A stretch of 40,868 bases of DNA, taken from NCBI GenBank assembly GCA_001303785.1, contig LJUJ01000018.1, positions 1-40,868 of the forward strand, read 5' to 3'. Shown piece after piece: positions 40,793 through 40,868 of the stretch (within the stretch, counting starts at the first letter, position 1; each line of letters opens with the position of its first letter). The notes below the pieces were generated by a model, which was not told the DNA's origin, did no database searches, and saw nothing but the letters and a program-made list of their open reading frames with translations. The stretch comes from Caldifarciminota bacterium SM23_42. Its GTDB lineage: Bacteria > Hydrothermota > Tepidihabitantia > SM23-42. The position numbers were made by a program, and so were the translations under genes.

Positions 40793-40866
40793 GGTGAGTG
40801 AGGGGACTTGAACCCCCAACCGTTGGAGCCACAGTCCAATGCTCTACCGATTGAGCTACACCCACC
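40793..40866 (-). tRNA. tRNA-His (anticodon GTG)
   Basis: Read on the minus strand: extra G at -1 (40866), acceptor GTGGGTG (40865-40859) pairing with CACTCAC (40800-40794) with one G-U pair, D arm GCTC/GAGC, anticodon stem TTGGA/TCCAA with loop CTGTGGC (anticodon GTG), T arm GGGGG-TTCAAGT-CCCCT, and discriminator C (40793). The additional G opposite C73 is the classic identity mark of tRNA-His. No CCA is encoded. Confidence 0.93.
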
Positions 40867-40868
40867 AA

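Overview
The window looks like a chromosomal segment of an uncultured, probably anaerobic bacterium of the WOR-3/Stahlbacteria (FCB-like) type. This is an inference from gene content and was not tested by phylogeny. Supporting points are a four-subunit pyruvate:ferredoxin oxidoreductase in the order C-D-A-B, a run of secreted proteins ending in the same PNP-type / FlgD-like C-terminal module (as in type IX-like sorting domains), a bacterial deoxyhypusine-synthase-like protein, and many small degenerate intergenic repeats. There is no prophage, CRISPR array or rRNA. One tRNA-His lies at the right edge.

Layout. 1-5.4 kb: a large C25 (gingipain-like) protein cut by the left edge, and a BNR/Asp-box secreted protein, both on the minus strand. 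6-7 kb: a lipoprotein with two tandem domains. 7.2-10.8 kb: a signalling operon of a 7TM-PAS-HisKA_2 histidine kinase, a receiver/HD-GYP regulator and a small membrane protein. 11-16.5 kb: a second C25-like protein, a second BNR protein, and an arylsulfotransferase-like secreted protein paired with a 68-aa L7/L12-C-terminal-like protein. 16.8-18.7 kb: OmpA/MotB-like protein, small lipoprotein and methyltransferase. 18.9-22.1 kb: degenerate receiver protein, DUF3795, VOC protein and a B12-binding radical SAM enzyme. 22.6-27 kb: a DUF4159 / DUF4175-like / TPR operon. 27-30.6 kb: HAD phosphatase and the por operon. 31.2-40.5 kb: panC, a phosphoesterase-CBM9 protein, a heterodimeric ABC exporter, a DUF2330 protein without a signal peptide, a DUF559 cassette and a deoxyhypusine-synthase-like protein.

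Regulation is unusually readable. Many genes follow near-consensus sigma70 promoters, most often TTGACA-N16/17-TATAAT. Two start classes stand out: genes with strong Shine-Dalgarno sites, and at least four genes (pseudo-receiver, DUF4159 operon, panC, ABC operon) whose -10 box ends only 5-8 nt before ATG, so they should be leaderless.

The intergenic spaces are filled with degenerate repeat families: a GATGGATGC...GCATCC element, a CCTCCTAGGAGG element, GGGGACAGGCAT elements (one pair forming a 114-bp MITE-like unit), an AT-rich palindrome family, and a hairpin repeat that brackets the DUF559 gene as inverted ends. I do not see one large new defence or biosynthetic system. The best candidates for undescribed biology are the leaderless promoter class, the DUF559 cassette, C25 paralogues lacking the usual catalytic His, the L7/L12-like protein with a long structured leader, and the compact DUF4159/DUF4175 operon without MoxR.
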